DNA of 64,000 nucleotides from Acidobacteriota bacterium (GCA_016715115.1 JADKBM010000001.1:310001-374000); one strand, 5' to 3'. Counted from the stretch's first letter, positions 47,368 through 56,282 are shown. Numbers and translations: made by a program. The notes: a model not told the origin generated them from the sequence alone.

Positions 47368-47624
47368 CAGTCGAACTCCAGTGTTTCGCGTCCGGAACCC
47401 GCTTTCGAGCGTTCGAGATCGATCCCCGAGTTCCGGAGCGGACTGTTCAAAAGAAAATCTACAAAGGGTTCCGCTCTTGCCGTCAATCGCAGGTAATCCT
47501 GATACGAGATCAGCACGGCGGTTTCGACGCCGTTCTTGGTGATCAGTTGCGGTTCGCCTTCGACGGCGGCGGCTATCAAAGCACTCAGTCGATTTTTCGC
47601 ATCAAATGTCGATACATTCTTCAT
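47367..47624 (-). CDS. Phd/YefM-type antitoxin
   Basis: An 85-aa antitoxin. The N-terminal half ('VSTFDAKNRLSALIAAAVEGEPQLITKNGVETAVLIS') is the Phd/YefM DNA-binding and dimer fold. The C-terminal half is less structured and charged, as expected for toxin neutralisation. AGGAGG lies 8 bases before the ATG. A perfect palindrome just upstream is the probable operator for autoregulation. Confidence 0.9.
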   Translation of the reverse strand: MKNVSTFDAKNRLSALIAAAVEGEPQLITKNGVETAVLISYQDYLRLTARAEPFVDFLLNSPLRNSGIDLERSKAGSGRETLEFD

Positions 47625-47642
47625 TGGGGCATCCTCCTATCT

Positions 47643-47659
47643 TTAGCTAGGCTAGCTAA
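47643..47659. promoter_or_regulatory. Palindromic operator of the toxin-antitoxin operon
   Basis: TTAGCTAG-G-CTAGCTAA is a perfect inverted repeat with 8-base arms and one central base. It lies 19 bases upstream of the antitoxin ATG and overlaps a TAAGAT that could be the -10 box on the - strand. This is the classical place for Phd-type repression of its own promoter. Confidence 0.8.
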
Positions 47660-47756
47660 TCTTACATAGAATTCGATCTTGTCGCAAGTTCTTTTTTCGT
47701 TCGGTACGCGTTCGGCGGCACTTGCCGAAAAGCAAAACTTGACTGAGTATGGAAAA

Positions 47757-49712
47757 ATGAAATCATCGGCATTGAGACCTTTCTCGTTCGCGGCGCTGCT
47801 TTTGAGTATTTTGATTACCGGCGTTTTCGCGCAACCCCGCGCGCAGCAGGATCCGGAACTGATCGCGAAGCGGAATGCGGTCGAGAATGAACTGCTGTCG
47901 GTCGCGATCGTCGAACGCAAAGTGATGATCGCGATGCGCGACGGCGTCCGCGTGGCGGCGGACATTTACCGCCCGAAGGACGCGACGAAGAAGTACCCGA
48001 TCATCTGGTCGCGCACCCCCTACAACTTCAACTTCTGGGACGTAAGGCTCGGCGCTCCGCGCGATATGTCGACGCCGCTCGACGCGGTCAAGCGCGGCTA
48101 CGCTTACGTCGTGATGAACGAACGCGGCCATTTTTTCTCCGAAGGAAATTACGACATTCTCGGCGCGCCGACGACCGACGGCGAAGACGCGCTCAAGTGG
48201 CTATCGTCGCGCCCTTGGTCGAACGGCAAGGTCGGCGCGATCGGCTGTTCGTCAACCGCGGAATGGCAAATGGCGGTCGCATCACAGGGAAATCCGGCGT
48301 TCGCGGCGATGATCCCGCAAGGTTTCGGCGCCGGCGTCGGACGCGTCGGACCGTACTACGAGCAAGGCAACTGGTACCGCGGCGGCGCGATCCAGATGCT
48401 GTTCATCGCCTGGCTCTACGGCGAGCAGAATCAGATCCGGCCGATGTTCCCTGCGAATCTGACGCAGGAAGAGTTGATCCGCGCATCGAAATCGTTTGAC
48501 CTCGGACAGCAATTGCCGCCGGTCGATTGGTCGAAGGCTCTGCGGCATCTTCCGGTGATGGACATCCTCAAAGCCGTCGACGGGCCGCGCGGAATCTTCG
48601 CCGACGAAATGCCCGTGCCAACGGGCGGCGCGATGGTCCGGCGGACACCGAACGATCCGGCGTGGTACAAAGGCGGGCTGTGGCACGACAATATGAAGAT
48701 CAACGTCCCCGGATTTTGGTTTATGTCGTGGTACGACGTCTCGACGGGGCCAAACCTCGCGGCGTACAATCACGTCCGCAAAACTGCACGGCCCGACATC
48801 GCCGACAAGCAATACGCGGTGATCGCCCCGACGCTCCACTGCGGCTACACGCGCGCAACCGAAGATACTGTCGTCGGCGAACGGTCGATGGGTGACGCCC
48901 GGCTGAATTACAGCGAATTGACCTACGGCTGGTTCGATCATTTCCTGAAGGGCGAAGAAAACGGGATTCTGCAGAAAATGCCGAAGGTTCGATACTACAC
49001 GATGGGCTCGAACAAATGGCAGACGTCCGAATCTTGGCCGCCGGCGGGCGCGAAATCCGAGACGTTTTATCTATCGAGCGGCGGCAAGGCAAATTCGCTG
49101 AACGGCGACGGGGTTCTGCAAACAAGTCCGCCGGAATCCGACAATCCCGACCGTTTCACATATGATCCGATGAACCCCGTCCCGTCATTTGGCGGCAATG
49201 TTTGCTGCACCGGAAACGCCGTCCGGGGCGGATCGTTCGACCAGCGCAAGATGGAAGAGCGCCCGGATATTCTGGTTTACAGCACGGAACCGCTCAAAGA
49301 AGGGATCGAACTGAGCGGCCCGATTGACGTCACGCTCTATGTTTCGTCGGACGCGAAGGACACGGATTTCACGGTCAAGCTGATCGACGTCGACGCCGAG
49401 GGCCGCGCCTGGAACCTCGACGAGACGATCCAGCGGTTGCGCTACCGAAACGGCTACGACAAACCCGAAGTCTGGATGGAATCCGGCAAGGTTTACAAGT
49501 TCACGTTCCAGCCGATGACGACCAGCAACTATTTCGCCGCCGGCCACCGCATCCGGATCGAGATCTCGTCGAGCAACTTCCCGAGATTCGACCGCAATCT
49601 GAACACCGGCGGCCGCAACTACGACGAAACAAAAGGCGTCATCGCCAACAACGCGGTCCATCATTCAAAACAATATCCGTCGTCGATGACGATCTCGGTT
49701 GTGAGGAAATAG
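47757..49712 (+). CDS. CocE/NonD-family (S15-like) hydrolase
   Basis: A ~651-aa exported enzyme. A signal peptide (1-24) ends at 'VFAQ'. The alpha/beta hydrolase core has 'MIAMRDGVRVAADIYRP' and 'YAYVVMNERGHFFSEG', and the nucleophile is probably Ser165 in 'GAIGCSSTAEW'. The C-terminal jelly-roll domain has 'PDILVYSTEPLKEGIELSGP' and 'DTDFTVKLIDVD'. Such enzymes cleave acyl esters or X-Pro peptides; the substrate is unknown here. The ATG at 47757 gives a normal signal peptide. A decayed copy of the C-terminal domain lies 1.7 kb downstream. Confidence 0.92.
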   Translation: MKSSALRPFSFAALLLSILITGVFAQPRAQQDPELIAKRNAVENELLSVAIVERKVMIAMRDGVRVAADIYRPKDATKKYPIIWSRTPYNFNFWDVRLGAPRDMSTPLDAVKRGYAYVVMNERGHFFSEGNYDILGAPTTDGEDALKWLSSRPWSNGKVGAIGCSSTAEWQMAVASQGNPAFAAMIPQGFGAGVGRVGPYYEQGNWYRGGAIQMLFIAWLYGEQNQIRPMFPANLTQEELIRASKSFDLGQQLPPVDWSKALRHLPVMDILKAVDGPRGIFADEMPVPTGGAMVRRTPNDPAWYKGGLWHDNMKINVPGFWFMSWYDVSTGPNLAAYNHVRKTARPDIADKQYAVIAPTLHCGYTRATEDTVVGERSMGDARLNYSELTYGWFDHFLKGEENGILQKMPKVRYYTMGSNKWQTSESWPPAGAKSETFYLSSGGKANSLNGDGVLQTSPPESDNPDRFTYDPMNPVPSFGGNVCCTGNAVRGGSFDQRKMEERPDILVYSTEPLKEGIELSGPIDVTLYVSSDAKDTDFTVKLIDVDAEGRAWNLDETIQRLRYRNGYDKPEVWMESGKVYKFTFQPMTTSNYFAAGHRIRIEISSSNFPRFDRNLNTGGRNYDETKGVIANNAVHHSKQYPSSMTISVVRK

Positions 49713-49874
49713 CCCTGGGGAGATTAGAGCCATAATCATGTCTACTTCTTGGAAGAAAGCATTCTATGTTTTTATTACAACTTCCAATCATTGAAATAAA
49801 GGCGTCAGAACCCTCAATTATTGGTTGGATAGAATCCCTAATAGATGTTAATCTCGTTAGGGGATTTTATCCAT

Positions 49875-50474
49875 ATGGAAAGCGCGTCGCAAACCAAGGC
49901 ATCCGAGATCTTCCGCGCAAATGGCGGAACGCTTCGTACATCGCAGATCCTTCGGCTCGGGATCCATCCGAGAACTCTTTACCAGATGCGCGAAAGCGGT
50001 CGGGTTATTCAACTGAGTCGCGGCGTTTATCGGCTCGCAGATATAGCTCTGCTTGCGAACAGCGACCTCGCGACCGCGGCGATTCGGGTTCCGAATGGGG
50101 TCGTCTGTCTGGTTTCGGCGCTTTCGTTTCACGAGATAACCTCCGAAATCCCGCACGAGGTTTACCTTGCGATACCGACCGGCAAAGAAAAGCCCAAAGT
50201 CGATTTTCCGCCAACGCGGGTGTTCCATTTTTCAAGCGATAGCTATTCCGCGGGAGTTGAAGAGCTCCAAATGGGCGGCAATCCCATCAAGATCTACTCG
50301 AAGGAAAAAACCGTTGCCGATTGTTTCAAGTTCCGGAACCGAATCGGTCTCGATGTCGCAATTGACGCGCTCCGACAATGTATTCGGAAAGGTGGTTCTC
50401 GAAGTAAGATTATGGACTTTTCGAGAATCTGCCGGGTTGAAAATGTAATTCGCCCATACCTGGAGGCAACTTAA
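49875..50474 (+). CDS. AbiEi-type antitoxin
   Basis: A ~199-aa protein. The N-terminal winged helix ('ASEIFRANGGTLRTSQILRLGIHPRTLYQMRESG') and 'LSRGVYRL' are the AbiEi antitoxin DNA-binding part. The C-terminal domain ('VCLVSALSFHEIT' and 'KIYSKEKTVADCFKFR') matches the AbiEi family. It neutralises the toxin encoded next and represses the operon. I use the ATG at 49875. AGGGGA lies ~11 bases upstream. The stop overlaps the toxin start as TAATG. The 160 bases before it show no clear promoter, but two tail-to-tail repeats of AATTAT words. Confidence 0.92.
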   Translation: MESASQTKASEIFRANGGTLRTSQILRLGIHPRTLYQMRESGRVIQLSRGVYRLADIALLANSDLATAAIRVPNGVVCLVSALSFHEITSEIPHEVYLAIPTGKEKPKVDFPPTRVFHFSSDSYSAGVEELQMGGNPIKIYSKEKTVADCFKFRNRIGLDVAIDALRQCIRKGGSRSKIMDFSRICRVENVIRPYLEAT

Positions 50475-51373
50475 TGACAAAGACGAATCTCGCCGCCTCG
50501 ATACATCAGCGGTTACTAAATCTTGCGCGTCGCGACAATCGGCCGCTCAACGAACTGTTGCAGCATTTCGCGATCGAGCGTTTTCTTTACCGACTTGGCA
50601 AAACGAATCATAGGACGGCGTTCGTTTTGAAGGGCGCGCAGATGTTGCGAGTTTGGAACGCTCCCGCCGCTCGCCCAACTATGGACATCGACCTACTGGG
50701 AATGACGGAGAACAATACTGACAATCTGACGAGCATTCTTGAGGAGTGCTTTGCCATCGAAGTGGAAGATGGCGTTGTTTTCGATCCGAAAAGCTTGGAG
50801 ACGAAAGTGATTAGGAAATCCGACGCTTACCAAGGAACCCGCGCCACTGCGAATGGGCTACTCGGTAAAATCAAATTGCAACTGCAGATCGATGTTGGTT
50901 TCGGAGACGCCGTTGTGCCGGGTCCGGTTGAGATTGAATTGCCTCAGCTGCTCGATTTCGGACAACCACTGCTTTGGGGTTATAGCCCCGAAAGTGCGAT
51001 CGCGGAAAAATTTCATGCAATCGTAGTCCTCGATATGGCTAACACCCGGATGAAGGACTTCTATGACATTTGGTTACTTTCCACGAACTTGGATTTTAAC
51101 AACGCAGTCTTGGAAGAAGCGATCCGCAAGACGTTCGAGAGACGGAAAACGGCGATTCCCGTCGACACGCCGGTTGCCTTTACTCACAGATTCACAGAAG
51201 ATGAGTCGAAGAAACTGCAGTGGCACGCGTTTTTGCGAAAGAATAGGCTGAATCTCGACCTCACTCTGGGAAACGTAACGGACGCCATCAAGGAGTTCTT
51301 GCTTCCTTCGATTCAGGAGCAAGTAGTAGACCACTCGGAGTCTATTGAGCAAACGCAAACTCCTGTAGATTGA
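50474..51373 (+). CDS. AbiEii-type nucleotidyltransferase toxin
   Basis: A 299-aa toxin of the type IV AbiE system. 'FVLKGAQMLRVW' (Gly54) and 'ARPTMDIDLLG' (Asp71, Asp73) are the nucleotidyltransferase motifs. 'LQLQIDVGFGD' (Asp140) and 'NTRMKDFYDIWLL' complete the family pattern. AbiEii modifies RNA and causes growth arrest, and in known cases AbiE gives phage abortive infection. Translation is coupled to the antitoxin by TAATG. The A+T content is higher than that of the flanking genes, consistent with transfer. Confidence 0.93.
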   Translation: MTKTNLAASIHQRLLNLARRDNRPLNELLQHFAIERFLYRLGKTNHRTAFVLKGAQMLRVWNAPAARPTMDIDLLGMTENNTDNLTSILEECFAIEVEDGVVFDPKSLETKVIRKSDAYQGTRATANGLLGKIKLQLQIDVGFGDAVVPGPVEIELPQLLDFGQPLLWGYSPESAIAEKFHAIVVLDMANTRMKDFYDIWLLSTNLDFNNAVLEEAIRKTFERRKTAIPVDTPVAFTHRFTEDESKKLQWHAFLRKNRLNLDLTLGNVTDAIKEFLLPSIQEQVVDHSESIEQTQTPVD

Positions 51374-51406
51374 AACGGTAATGGTAACGAGCGCCTTTGC
51401 CGATCC

Positions 51407-51513
51407 ATGGGCGTAAGATTCTCCAACGCGACGGATACGGATTTTACCATCAAGCTGGTCAATGTCGACAAACGGGCCGCATATGGAACCTCGACGAAAT
51501 GATCCAGCGGGAA
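51407..51513 (+). pseudogene. Fragment of a second CocE/NonD hydrolase C-terminal domain
   Basis: The stretch reads 'FSNATDTDFTIKLVNVD', then, after a one-base loss, 'GRIWNLDEMIQR' in another frame. This matches 'SSDAKDTDFTVKLIDVDAEGRAWNLDETIQR' (two halves) of the hydrolase at 47757-49712. DNA matches are 31 of 39 before and 32 of 37 after the shift. No catalytic part remains. It is a decayed remnant of a second CocE-like gene, next to the AbiE module. Confidence 0.8.
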
Positions 51514-51675
51514 GACAGGCGAAGCTCGGACAAAACTCGTTCAGAGTCGGGCTCCTTCCTAACCGGAAACGGCCTGCAGAAAACAGTCGGCTATGCCCGA
51601 AATCCCGGCAATGATTCGGCGCATCGGACAGCAGTAATTTCCGTGCCCGATAAAGCCGGACTTTGGCTCCATCGT

Positions 51676-52653
51676 ATGACCCTGACGGATTCACTTTGCA
51701 CGCACGAGAACCCGGTCGTCGCTTACCGGGCTCGGCGGCTTCTGGCCGGCGAGCCCGAAAGCTCGCGGGCGATGAGCACGTTGGGGCGTGAGGTCGGCTC
51801 GTCGAAGATGGCGAAGCGTCTCCTCCTTGCACTGAACGGCGAGCGTTTCAATCCTTATCGCAAGTGGCAGGGGCCGCACTGGACGCTGTATTCGCTGGCG
51901 GAAATCGGGTTTCCTGCGGGCGACGAGAGGCTCCTTCCCCTGCGTCGGCGCGTAATGGACTGGATGTTCGCGCCGGCGTTCCTGAAGCCGCCGATGACCG
52001 CGTTTTTCCCCGATCAGCCGCGGCGACCGCGGCGCTGCGCCTCGATGGAAGGCAACACCATCTGGTCGCAAATTGTACTCGGCATCGTCGATGACGAGCG
52101 CGTGCCCGTTCTCGTTGATCGCTTGGTCGAGTTTCAGTGGCCCGACGGCGGATGGAACTGCGACAAGCGACCGGTGGCGCGAACATCCTCCGTGCAGGAG
52201 ACGCTTCTGCCGCTCCGGGGACTCGCTCAATGGCATCGCGCCACGGGAGATGCGCGCGCGCTGAAGGCCGCGCAGCGCGCATCCGAGTTCCTGCTCGACC
52301 GGCGTCTTCTCTGGCGAAAACGCGACGGAGCGCTCATCAAACCCGAGTGGGGCGGCCCTGTCGACCGAATCCACTATCCCATCCGCTTCTACGACGTGCT
52401 GGGCGTGCTCGTGGTGATGGCGGAGATTGGTATGGTCCGCGACCCGCGATGCAAGGAAGCCCTCGATCTTCTCGAAAGCAAGCGCCTCCCTGACGGCACG
52501 TTCCCGGTCGAGTGGACCAACGTAAAGAAGGCCGACCGAATCGTGAGCCGCGGGACATACGCGGACTGGGGAACCCGTCACAAAAGAAAGGGCAATCCGT
52601 TTGTGACCGTCGATGCGCTCTATGTACTCCGGGAGGCCGGACGGGCAGCGTGA
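51676..52653 (+). CDS. Squalene-cyclase/prenyltransferase-like alpha-toroid protein
   Basis: A ~325-aa protein. The repeating helix pairs 'TLYSLAEIGFPAGDERLLPL', 'WSQIVLGIVDDERVPVLVDRLVEFQWPDGGWNCD', 'SSVQETLLPLRGLAQWHRATGD' and 'RFYDVLGVLVVMAEIG' are of the alpha/alpha-toroid type found in squalene cyclases and prenyltransferase beta subunits. The DxDD acid of cyclases is not visible, so I do not call it an enzyme. The open frame runs further upstream to 51397, but that part is the CocE remnant in another frame. I start it at the ATG at 51676. It is richer in G+C than its neighbours. Confidence 0.7.
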   Translation: MTLTDSLCTHENPVVAYRARRLLAGEPESSRAMSTLGREVGSSKMAKRLLLALNGERFNPYRKWQGPHWTLYSLAEIGFPAGDERLLPLRRRVMDWMFAPAFLKPPMTAFFPDQPRRPRRCASMEGNTIWSQIVLGIVDDERVPVLVDRLVEFQWPDGGWNCDKRPVARTSSVQETLLPLRGLAQWHRATGDARALKAAQRASEFLLDRRLLWRKRDGALIKPEWGGPVDRIHYPIRFYDVLGVLVVMAEIGMVRDPRCKEALDLLESKRLPDGTFPVEWTNVKKADRIVSRGTYADWGTRHKRKGNPFVTVDALYVLREAGRAA

Positions 52654-52684
52654 AACGCCGGTCCGAAAACATCGGGAAGACGAT

Positions 52685-53272
52685 ATGGTGATGATGAAAA
52701 GTTGGAAGGCAATCGTTTTGCTCAGTGCATTCTTGGCGGTAACGGCTTGCAGTTCGGCGATCCAATCTCGGGTCACCGATAATCGCCCCGCACAGTTGAC
52801 TGTCGCCGATAGAGCACCGGTTCCGGACCCAAAGATCTTATGTTCCCGCGTCGCGGACATCAAGAAGATTCCACTGAAAGAGGACCAACCGATTGAGGAT
52901 TCAGCCTACCGAGATGTTATCGACGCGGGCGAGGCCGTGCTTCCCTGTTTGATCGAAAAGGTCGCGGACTCAACGCCGATGGCGGATCCTCGAGGAATTC
53001 CGGGGCCGACAGACACACGAATCGGTGATGTTGCTTATTTCGTCTTAAGTCGCATTTCGAATCTGGATTTTATCGAGTTGCTGCCGGCTTACGTGCAGAA
53101 GGAATACCAAACGGAAGGCGTTTTTGCGTATCATCGCTATGTCGCCAAGCGCGAGAACCGCTTGCAGTTACAGGCAAACCTGAGGGACTGGTATAAAAAG
53201 AGGCGGCCTTCTACCCGCCCAGATTCCGAAAATGCGCCTACGAGACATCCAAGTTCCGTTTCCGAGAACTGA
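52685..53272 (+). CDS. Predicted lipoprotein, unknown function
   Basis: A ~195-aa protein with signal peptide 'MVMMKSWKAIVLLSAFLA' and lipobox 'VTACSS'. The mature part (~20-160) is helical with 'DAGEAVLPCLIEKVADSTPM' and 'IGDVAYFVLSRISNLDFIELLP', wording found in HEAT-like adaptor domains. The last ~35 residues are polar and probably disordered. GGGAAGAC lies just before the ATG at 52685. I cannot assign a function. It ends 12 bases before the ClbS-like gene. Confidence 0.75.
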   Translation: MVMMKSWKAIVLLSAFLAVTACSSAIQSRVTDNRPAQLTVADRAPVPDPKILCSRVADIKKIPLKEDQPIEDSAYRDVIDAGEAVLPCLIEKVADSTPMADPRGIPGPTDTRIGDVAYFVLSRISNLDFIELLPAYVQKEYQTEGVFAYHRYVAKRENRLQLQANLRDWYKKRRPSTRPDSENAPTRHPSSVSEN

Positions 53273-53284
53273 CGACCGAACTCA

Positions 53285-53803
53285 ATGAAATACGAATCGA
53301 AACACGAATTGATCGATGACATTCGAACCGAGCACGCTTCGTTGTGGGCGCGGCTCGCCGAGATTCCCGATTCGCTTTGGAACGAGCCCGGAGTCTGGGG
53401 CGACGGGTGGAATCTGAACGACCTCGTCGCTCACCTTGCGGAATGGCAGTTTATGTTCCTTCGTTGGTACGACGACGGCCTGAACGGGGTGAAACCCGAG
53501 ATGCCCGCGCCCGGATTCAAATGGAGCGAAATGCCGCGACTTAACCGTTTGATCCGGGAGAAGCACCGATCGCGGTCACTGTCGGCGGTTCGTGCCGATT
53601 TTGATTCGGGTTATGAACGGATCCTGAACATCGCCGAGTCTCTCACGCCCGCTCAGCTTTTCGAACCCGGCCATTTCAGTTGGACCGGAAAGTCTGCGCT
53701 GAAAACGTATCTCGGCGCGAACACCGCGAGCCATTACCGTTTCGCGATGAAAGCCGTCAAGCGCTGGCAAAGGCACGGGCCGAAACAAAGTGACCAAAAG
53801 TGA
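53285..53803 (+). CDS. ClbS/DfsB-like four-helix-bundle protein
   Basis: A 172-aa protein of the DinB-like superfamily. 'WNLNDLVAHLAEWQFMFLRWYDDGL' and the C-terminal 'LKTYLGANTASHYRFAMKAVKRW' match the ClbS/DfsB group. ClbS protects the colibactin producer by hydrolysing a cyclopropane, and DfsB is a related protein. Most homologues outside such clusters are of unknown substrate, and no toxin cluster is seen here. The stop overlaps the start of the DUF1801 gene (GTGA). Confidence 0.85.
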   Translation: MKYESKHELIDDIRTEHASLWARLAEIPDSLWNEPGVWGDGWNLNDLVAHLAEWQFMFLRWYDDGLNGVKPEMPAPGFKWSEMPRLNRLIREKHRSRSLSAVRADFDSGYERILNIAESLTPAQLFEPGHFSWTGKSALKTYLGANTASHYRFAMKAVKRWQRHGPKQSDQK

Positions 53804-54231
53804 CGAAATCAAGGCCCGCAACGATTTTGGAGTATTTTGAGGAAACGCATCCCTCGGAAGTGAGGGAGCTTTTGATCGAAGCGCATCGATTCTTGCAGGA
53901 GAATTTGCCGCCTTTTGCGACCTGCGGCATCAAATGGCGGTTGCCTTTCTACACTCTCAACCGTAATATCTGCTACCTGAACCGTCATCCGGATCACATC
54001 ACCCTCGGATTTTCCTTCGGTTACAAACTCTCACTGCGTCCGGGCGTTTTGCTTGATGAAAACGGGACTTTGAAACACATCCGATATCTCGAACTCTTCA
54101 GCATCGGCGATCTATATTCGGAAACCGTGAACGGCATCTTGCAGGAAGCGTTGATCATTGATGAGATGATGCGAAGAAAGTTGAACGAAAGGCGGATTCA
54201 GAATATCTTGCAAGAGTCATTTTTTTCTTAA
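53800..54231 (+). CDS. DUF1801-family protein
   Basis: A 143-aa protein. 'LLIEAHRFLQENLPPFATCGIKWRLPFYTLNRNICYLNRHPDHITLGFSFGYKL' (two halves) follows the YdhG/DUF1801 pattern: a helix, then a strand with Lys-Trp and a hydrophobic sheet. Function is unknown in the family. The GTG start overlaps the previous stop, so it is translated with the ClbS-like protein. The last 15 bases overlap the 3' end of the - strand TIMP-type gene. Confidence 0.82.
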   Translation: MTKSRPATILEYFEETHPSEVRELLIEAHRFLQENLPPFATCGIKWRLPFYTLNRNICYLNRHPDHITLGFSFGYKLSLRPGVLLDENGTLKHIRYLELFSIGDLYSETVNGILQEALIIDEMMRRKLNERRIQNILQESFFS

Positions 54232-55312
54232 AACGAGTTTGATGCTCGGCGGCGGATCGATGAGTGAAAAGGCCTCGGACTCGCCCGCGAATTCGATCTG
54301 TTGACCGTCGAGTGTCTTCGTAGCCGAGGCCTTAAGTCGATAGGTTCGCCCTGAAAATGCGCTCAACCGGAAGCGTCCGTCAGAATTACTTTTGAGGTCG
54401 CAGACAGAGCCTGTGAAACGCAGCGACGTGGATCTGACGGGCGAATCAACGTCAGCGGACTTCTTCCTGATTTCCATCAGGTAACACCCGGCATAAACTC
54501 CCGGAAACGCCTGATCGAAGAGCTTGATCTCAACGCCGGCAGCGGGTGCCCCGTTTTCCCACAATACCTGGCCCTCGATCGCTATTTCCGAGATCTTCGG
54601 AGGCAAACGCCAAACGATTCCTTCGATCCTGCTTCCGACTCCGATCTCAAGAATTTTCGCCTCAGAGCGTTCACCGCCGCCAGGATAAAACGTCGTCGGG
54701 AAAGGACTCTCGGGATCGGGATTCGAATTGTAGTTAATGCTGAGCGTGTATCTTCCCGCGGGGATCTGTCTGATCGAAAAATCGCCGTTTGACCGGCGCG
54801 CGCTCTTCCCTCATTCGGTTTGCAGACTCGGCGAGAACCGTGCCCGCCACTCGACCTTCAGCTCCCGATCGCGAGAGTCTCCGCAATTCAAGGATTTGTT
54901 CACCGGCGAACTCGAACGGCAGATTCCCTTCACAGAATCCGGTCCCGAATCCTGACTTTTTGTCGCCGCCGGCAAAGACCAGGTAAATTTCGCCGATGGT
55001 GAATTCCGCGTCACAGGAGAATCCACTCTTGTTTTGAACGCGTATTGACTCGGCATTCTCGCCCGACAGGACTTCCTTTACCTCGAATAGCGTGGTTTCA
55101 GTCTTGAACGATCCCTTGTTCGACTTTTCAACACCGATCGCCTTTCCGACGAAAATCGTCGTGTAAAAATTGAACCGTTCGCAGGTTGACGCGCGCCCGC
55201 ACGTACACCCATAGACAGAAAGCGCAGAGCCCAACATCATTGCCAGTATGGTAGCGAATACGGCCAACACCGAAAGTCGGCCACCGCCCGCGTTTTGAAT
55301 TTCCTCTACCAT
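54217..55312 (-). pseudogene. Frameshifted secreted TIMP + carboxypeptidase-regulatory protein
   Basis: The first part (55312 to ~54810) encodes a signal peptide, a TIMP-like start 'CTCGRAST', 'FVGKAIGVEKS' and 'AEGRVAGTVLAESANRM', then runs out of frame to a stop at 54734. In the +1 frame, 'RSNGDFSIRQIPAGRYTLSI' and 'FPTTFYPGGGERSEAKILE' continue to 'KISEIAIEGQVLWENGAPAAG' (three pieces) and end at 54217. This is the usual layout of TIMP plus carboxypeptidase-regulatory repeats in one protein. The shift lies at or near the GGG run at 54808-54810. It is either a real mutation or a base error. Confidence 0.78.
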
Positions 55313-55394
55313 AAATCCAACGCTGTCGTCAGCTAGCGTAAGAATTCTTGCCCGGGAGCGTCCAGTTCACGGGCGGCCCGACGGTTTCGCCCGG

Positions 55395-56282
55395 TCACTT
55401 CAAATGCTTCTTGAACCAATCGAGCGTCCTTTCCCAGGCAAGTTTCGCGGCTTCGGCGTCGTAGCGCGGCGTCGTGTCGTTGTGAAATCCGTGCTGTTTG
55501 CCTTCGTAAGTGTAGCTCTCGTAAGTCTTCTTGTTCTCTTTGAGCGCCTTCTCGTAGGCCTCGATGCCGGCATTGATGCCCTGGTCGTTGCCGGCATAGT
55601 TGAACAAAAGCGCGGCCTCGATCTTCGGGACGTCCGCGACGCCGGCCTGGCGGCCGTAAAACGCAACGCCGGCATTGAGATCCTTGCCTAAACGCACCGC
55701 CAACTGATTGACCATTCCGCCGCCGAAACAGAAACCGACGGCCCCGAGTTTCTTCTTGCTGTCGGGCCGCGCCTTGAGCCACAGCGCCGAGGCGACAAAA
55801 TCCTCAGTCATCTTCTTGCCGTCGACCGTGCGGAACGCCGCCACGCCTTTCTGCTCGTCGCCGGGATAGCCGCCGACCGACGTCAGACCATCCGGAGCGA
55901 ACGCCATATAGCCGGCCTTGGCGAATCTTCGCGCGACGTCCTCGATATATGGATTGAGCCCGCGGTTTTCGTGGATCACGAGCACGGCGCGGAACTTCTT
56001 CCCTTTCGCCGGCTTCGCCAGGTAGCCCTTGACCGAGCCGTTGCCGTTCGGCGACGGGACAGTTTCGTAACTCAATTTGAGGGTTTTGTCGTCCTTCGGA
56101 ACCGTCTGTGCCCAGGCGAAATTCGGCGTCAGGCTCTCAAAGATCGCCGCGGCCGTCAGTCCGCCGACGGCGAACTTGGTCAAACTGTTCAGAAATGACC
56201 GGCGATCCATATCGCCGTGCTGATATTCGTGAAAAAGATCCAACAACTCCTGCGGGTACTCGTCTGCGGTCTTGCGTTCCAT
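55395..56282 (-). CDS. Tat-exported dienelactone hydrolase family protein
   Basis: A 295-aa hydrolase. The N-terminal extension has a twin-arginine motif 'DRRSFLNSL' at 26-34 and a hydrophobic segment ending 'FAWAQT' (~59), so it is folded before export. The dienelactone hydrolase core has the Cys nucleophile in 'GFCFGGGM' (Cys185), Asp233 in 'GNDQGI' and His264 in 'KQHGFHND'. The use of Cys fits the dienelactone/carboxymethylenebutenolidase family. The substrate is unknown. GAGGAG lies 6 bases before the ATG. Confidence 0.92.
   Translation of the reverse strand: MERKTADEYPQELLDLFHEYQHGDMDRRSFLNSLTKFAVGGLTAAAIFESLTPNFAWAQTVPKDDKTLKLSYETVPSPNGNGSVKGYLAKPAKGKKFRAVLVIHENRGLNPYIEDVARRFAKAGYMAFAPDGLTSVGGYPGDEQKGVAAFRTVDGKKMTEDFVASALWLKARPDSKKKLGAVGFCFGGGMVNQLAVRLGKDLNAGVAFYGRQAGVADVPKIEAALLFNYAGNDQGINAGIEAYEKALKENKKTYESYTYEGKQHGFHNDTTPRYDAEAAKLAWERTLDWFKKHLK

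Noticed and set aside
51397..51675. N-terminal extension of the toroid protein
   Set aside because: It reads through a frameshifted CocE remnant. The ATG at 51676 gives a consistent protein.
51691..52863. Long - strand open frame opposite the toroid and lipoprotein genes
   Set aside because: The + strand frames carry recognisable folds. The antisense is a product of high G+C codon bias.
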